8,509 nucleotides of DNA, taken from the NCBI GenBank assembly GCA_038222915.1, contig JBBRHH010000250.1:1-8509 (forward strand), in the 5' to 3' direction. Each line of letters opens with the position of its first letter. The first letter of the stretch is position 1. Source of the stretch: JBBRHH01 sp038222915. Its GTDB lineage: Bacteria > Planctomycetota > Phycisphaerae > Tepidisphaerales > Tepidisphaeraceae. Shown piece after piece: positions 6,696 to 8,509 of this stretch. A program made the position numbers and the translations under genes. Below the pieces are notes generated by a model. The model was given only the letters and a program-made list of their open reading frames with translations, did no database searches and was not told the DNA's origin.

Positions 6696-6914
6696 TCATT
6701 CGCTCGGCAACGACACTTTTGTCGTGGGAGCGATTGGTCCGGTTGCCGAGGATTCAAGCAGTGCCGGATCGATGAAGATGGGGATGGCCGGGGAGTCGGG
6801 GATGTTTTTGCCGAAAAGTTTGAGGCGGAGGGGGTGGGGCTGGGCGGCGCGGTGGACACTTACGCGTGACTGGAAAGCAGGGGCTTGGAGTTGGAAACAT
6901 GGTCCACTCTCTTT
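6696..6914 (-). pseudogene. 3' remnant of an unidentified gene
   Basis: The - strand frame closing with TGA at 6698-6696 is open for 72 codons back to a stop at 6917-6915, with no ATG, GTG or TTG start. Its last 47 or so codons look truly coding. Codon use is mainly C-ending, as in nuoF and the nagB-like gene. The peptide (for example LFGKNIPDSPAIPIFIDP, ending KVSLPSE) has normal protein-like composition. The upstream part reads less like protein, so a frameshift or truncation near 6860-6880 is likely. The family is not recognised. A nested hairpin covers its last codons. Confidence 0.4.
6703..6750. other. Nested inverted repeat
   Basis: Outer arms CTCGGCAAC (6703-6711) and GTTGCCGAG (6742-6750) are perfectly complementary. 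Inside the 5' half lies a second perfect hairpin, ACGACA (6710-6715), loop CTTT, TGTCGT (6720-6725). The two share two bases, so they compete in part. No T-run follows on either strand. It sits at the end of the gene remnant and may be its old transcript-end structure. Confidence 0.5.
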
Positions 6915-6960
6915 TCACTCGCCAATTGGGAGCAAGAATCTGACGCGAGTGGTTTGGATT

Positions 6961-6990
6961 GGGACATTTTGGGACATTATGGGACATCCG
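6961..6990 (+). repeat. 10-bp tandem repeat (GGGACAT), three units
   Basis: Three exact-length 10-bp units begin with GGGACAT: GGGACATTTT, GGGACATTAT, GGGACATCCG. It lies about 25 bp outside the hairpin end of composite repeat copy 4. It is clearly different in sequence from the 11-bp units and is not coding. Confidence 0.7.
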
Positions 6991-7015
6991 GAGGGAGATG
7001 GGTCGGGGCCAGCGA

Positions 7016-7230
7016 GCGCAAAGTGCGCGCAAAAATGTGTTTGCGGCGGCCGAAAATCGAGGGAGGGGATGCAAGCCCTTGTTCGGATTAGGTTTGTATT
7101 TTATTCGTAATTGTATCCGGGCGAAAAAACCGCCCCTAAAGCGGTATCGAAGGGGGCCTCCAACCTCCCCCGAATCTCCCCGAACCGACGGTAAATCGCC
7201 CCGTTTTGACCCTCGAATCGCCCCCTTTCG
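7016..7230 (-). repeat. Composite 11-bp-array repeat, copy 4
   Basis: Ten consecutive 11-bp units with no length variation fill 7121-7230. On the - strand they read in order CGAAAGGGGGC, GATTCGAGGGT, CAAAACGGGGC, GATTTACCGTC, GGTTCGGGGAG, ATTCGGGGGAG, GTTGGAGGCCC, CCTTCGATACC, GCTTTAGGGGC and GGTTTTTTCGC. A 77-nt spacer follows, then the core CAAACACATTTTTGCGC starting at 7043. The hairpin has TGCGC at 7024-7028, a 3-nt loop and GCGCA at 7016-7020. Six units match copy 1 in order with three differences in 66 bases. The element points away from the partial gene at the right edge and towards the gene remnant. Confidence 0.8.
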
Positions 7231-7257
7231 ACTTGCTGCGCTGTGCTCAAGACAGGC
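7221..7257 (-). repeat. REP-like sequence abutting copy 4
   Basis: On the - strand this begins GCCTGTCTTGAGCACAGCG and runs on into AGTCGAAAGGG. It resembles the widely scattered bacterial repeat of the form CCTGAGCGAAGTCGAAGG known from many genomes (recalled, not searched). It overlaps the outermost unit of the copy 4 array, so it may mark where the composite element starts or inserted. Confidence 0.35.
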
Positions 7258-7300
7258 AAAGCGACTGAGCTGGTTTGAGCTGATGGAAATGCAATATTTC

Positions 7301-7336
7301 ACACAAAGGCGCAATGGCGCGGAGGAATACGCGAGG
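7301..7336 (+). repeat. Short GGCGC-rich degenerate repeat
   Basis: CACAAAGGCGCAATGGCGCG is followed by GAGGAATACGCGAGG. Related units of 8-9 bp recur, similar in style to the repeat at 6661-6687 and in the same orientation. This is probably a dispersed intergenic repeat rather than a gene part. Confidence 0.4.
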
Positions 7337-8060
7337 TTAGCGTCTCATTCCTTGGCGGGTGGTTGGGCGATGCGGTTAATATTCGGTTGTCAAAGAACAG
7401 GGCCAGTTATCCGAACATTAACCTATCTTGTGGCGATTGCGGCGTCAACGGAAATATCGAATCTTTTTTGTGTTGGCGACGACTACGGGAGCCCGTGAGG
7501 CCATCAGGTGTCGGCGTGATTGTCCGTGATGTGTTCACCCTATGCTAACTCGAAGTTTGGGGATTTTTGGAAAAGAGATTGACCGCGGATTTCGCTGATG
7601 ACGTGGATGGGAGGAACTTGGCCGGTTGCGGAGATTGCACTTTCTGATGGTGCGGCATGGCCATTGAAATCCTTGCCGACGTGGAGCGCGGGGATGAGGC
7701 GGAGAACGTCCTACCGTATGGGCCGCGAGTGCGTATGAGCGGATTAGAGTAACGGATCACATGCGGATGCCGGTCGCCGGTCGAAATGCCTTGTGACTTG
7801 TGACGCCTCTTCTTTGCCGGGACGGCAGTTGTTCGTCGACCCGGATGCCCCGGTCATGGAGAACAGGCCAGCCATGCACTCGCGGTTTGCCAGAAATCAC
7901 AAACGTGTTTGTACGCCCGGATGTGCGCGACGTGTTGATGGGTTGATGGAATAGTGATCTCTTCCGTATATTGGGACAGATTTCTCCGAATGGATTGCTA
8001 GCGTCGAAGATCAGCGATCTCAATTATAGAGTGGTGAGGTACATTGGAGGCTCGGTGGCA
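7337..8060. other. Gene-free stretch with a 9-bp repeat
   Basis: No convincing gene is present. Three 9-bp units, GCGGATTTC, GCTGATGAC and GTGGATGGG, lie at 7585-7611, like the GGATTTCG-type dispersed repeats of many environmental genomes. A 31-codon frame at 7657-7752 (+, starting MAIEILADVERGDEA, ending RMSGLE) has protein-like composition but no ribosome site, and could be a gene relic. TTGTGAC is directly repeated at about 7790-7803. No promoter for the gene at 8061 could be placed with confidence. Confidence 0.4.
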
Positions 8061-8509
8061 ATGAAAAAGGCGGACATGCAGGCGCACGCGATCCAGTATC
8101 GCGCCTTGATGGATAAGGCTTGCCAAGCGGAGCGAGATGGACTGTATCGTGAGGCTGTGCACATGGCGACCGCAGCCTGGGATTATATTGATGGAATGGC
8201 ACAGTATGAGCGCAAATATGAGGAAACGCAGGGCGGATCGTTTGAAGCGATTGAGCTAGTTCTGAAAATCGCGCCGCTCCTCTTGGATCATCAACGGCTG
8301 AATGATCTGGAAGAGTTGCTGAAGAAATATAAGCGAATTGAAAAATACTCCGAATCTGATATCGGGCAGAGACTGAACGACGCGCGGACAGACATGCGGC
8401 ACAATCATCGGCTATGGACGCATATCGAGCGAAATCCAGGTTGCTCCCAGGATCAACTGAGCACGTCCCTCGCGGGCGAACAACAATATTGGCTGGCGGT
8501 AGCAGAGGC
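8061..8509 (+). CDS. Hypothetical protein, helical with possible winged-helix segment (partial)
   Basis: The frame is open from the ATG at 8061 to the window edge: 149 codons without a stop, so the C-terminus is missing. Residues 1-115 are rich in Ala, Glu, Lys and Leu and look all-helical, with a TPR-like look around AERDGLYREAVHMATAAWDY (23-42). From about 118 (LWTHIERNPGCSQDQLSTSL) the pattern resembles the start of a winged helix-turn-helix; this is inference. GGAGG at 8046-8050 lies 10 nt before the ATG and only 4 nt before an in-frame GTG at 8055, so either start is possible. Codon use is less C-ending and the GC content looks lower than in nuoF or the nagB-like gene, which could mean a different origin. 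The family is not recognised. Confidence 0.7.
   Translation, partial: MKKADMQAHAIQYRALMDKACQAERDGLYREAVHMATAAWDYIDGMAQYERKYEETQGGSFEAIELVLKIAPLLLDHQRLNDLEELLKKYKRIEKYSESDIGQRLNDARTDMRHNHRLWTHIERNPGCSQDQLSTSLAGEQQYWLAVAE

Noticed and set aside
7757..8023. 88-codon - strand open frame
   Set aside because: There is no recognisable domain, ribosome site or coding-like codon bias, and it is antisense to the likely upstream region of the gene at 8061.

Overview
The window comes from a fairly GC-rich bacterial chromosome. It holds five complete protein genes, one partial gene at the right edge, and about 3 kb of gene-free DNA packed with short degenerate repeats. The best guess for the host is Planctomycetota or a neighbouring PVC lineage. 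The reasons are the long NagB joined to a PIG-L/LmbE domain, mostly weak Shine-Dalgarno sequences, and large repeat-filled intergenic regions. No rRNA or tRNA is present to confirm this.

Layout: positions 1-835 are non-coding and carry two copies (1-189 and 311-525) of a composite repeat. Four + strand genes follow with gaps of 9, 1 and 10 nt and look like one operon: nuoF (836-2185, flavoprotein of respiratory complex I), deoC (2195-2899, deoxyribose-phosphate aldolase), a lipoprotein with an alpha/beta-hydrolase-like triad (2901-3698), and a 69-residue single-pass membrane protein (3709-3918). A 644-residue glucosamine-6-phosphate deaminase fused to a PIG-L-type de-N-acetylase (5857-3923, - strand) converges on the operon with only 4 nt between stop codons. 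Positions 5858-8060 are again largely non-coding. They hold two more composite repeats in the opposite orientation (6125-6348 and 7016-7230), several unrelated 9- and 10-bp arrays, and a 3' gene remnant. A partial unknown gene with a helical N-terminus starts at 8061.

The two enzymes with clear metabolic roles feed central carbon metabolism: DeoC gives glyceraldehyde-3-phosphate plus acetaldehyde, and the NagB part gives fructose-6-phosphate plus ammonia. NuoF would oxidise NADH, but its usual partners nuoE and nuoG are not in the window.

The most unusual content is the composite repeat. All four copies share the same order: a degenerate 11-bp tandem array, a spacer of about 76-86 bp, a core close to CAAACACATTTTTGCGC, and a small GC hairpin. 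Copies 1 and 4 have nearly identical arrays in inverted orientation and bracket the whole gene block. Three copies also share a reading frame whose differences lean towards third codon positions, so an encoded peptide cannot be excluded.
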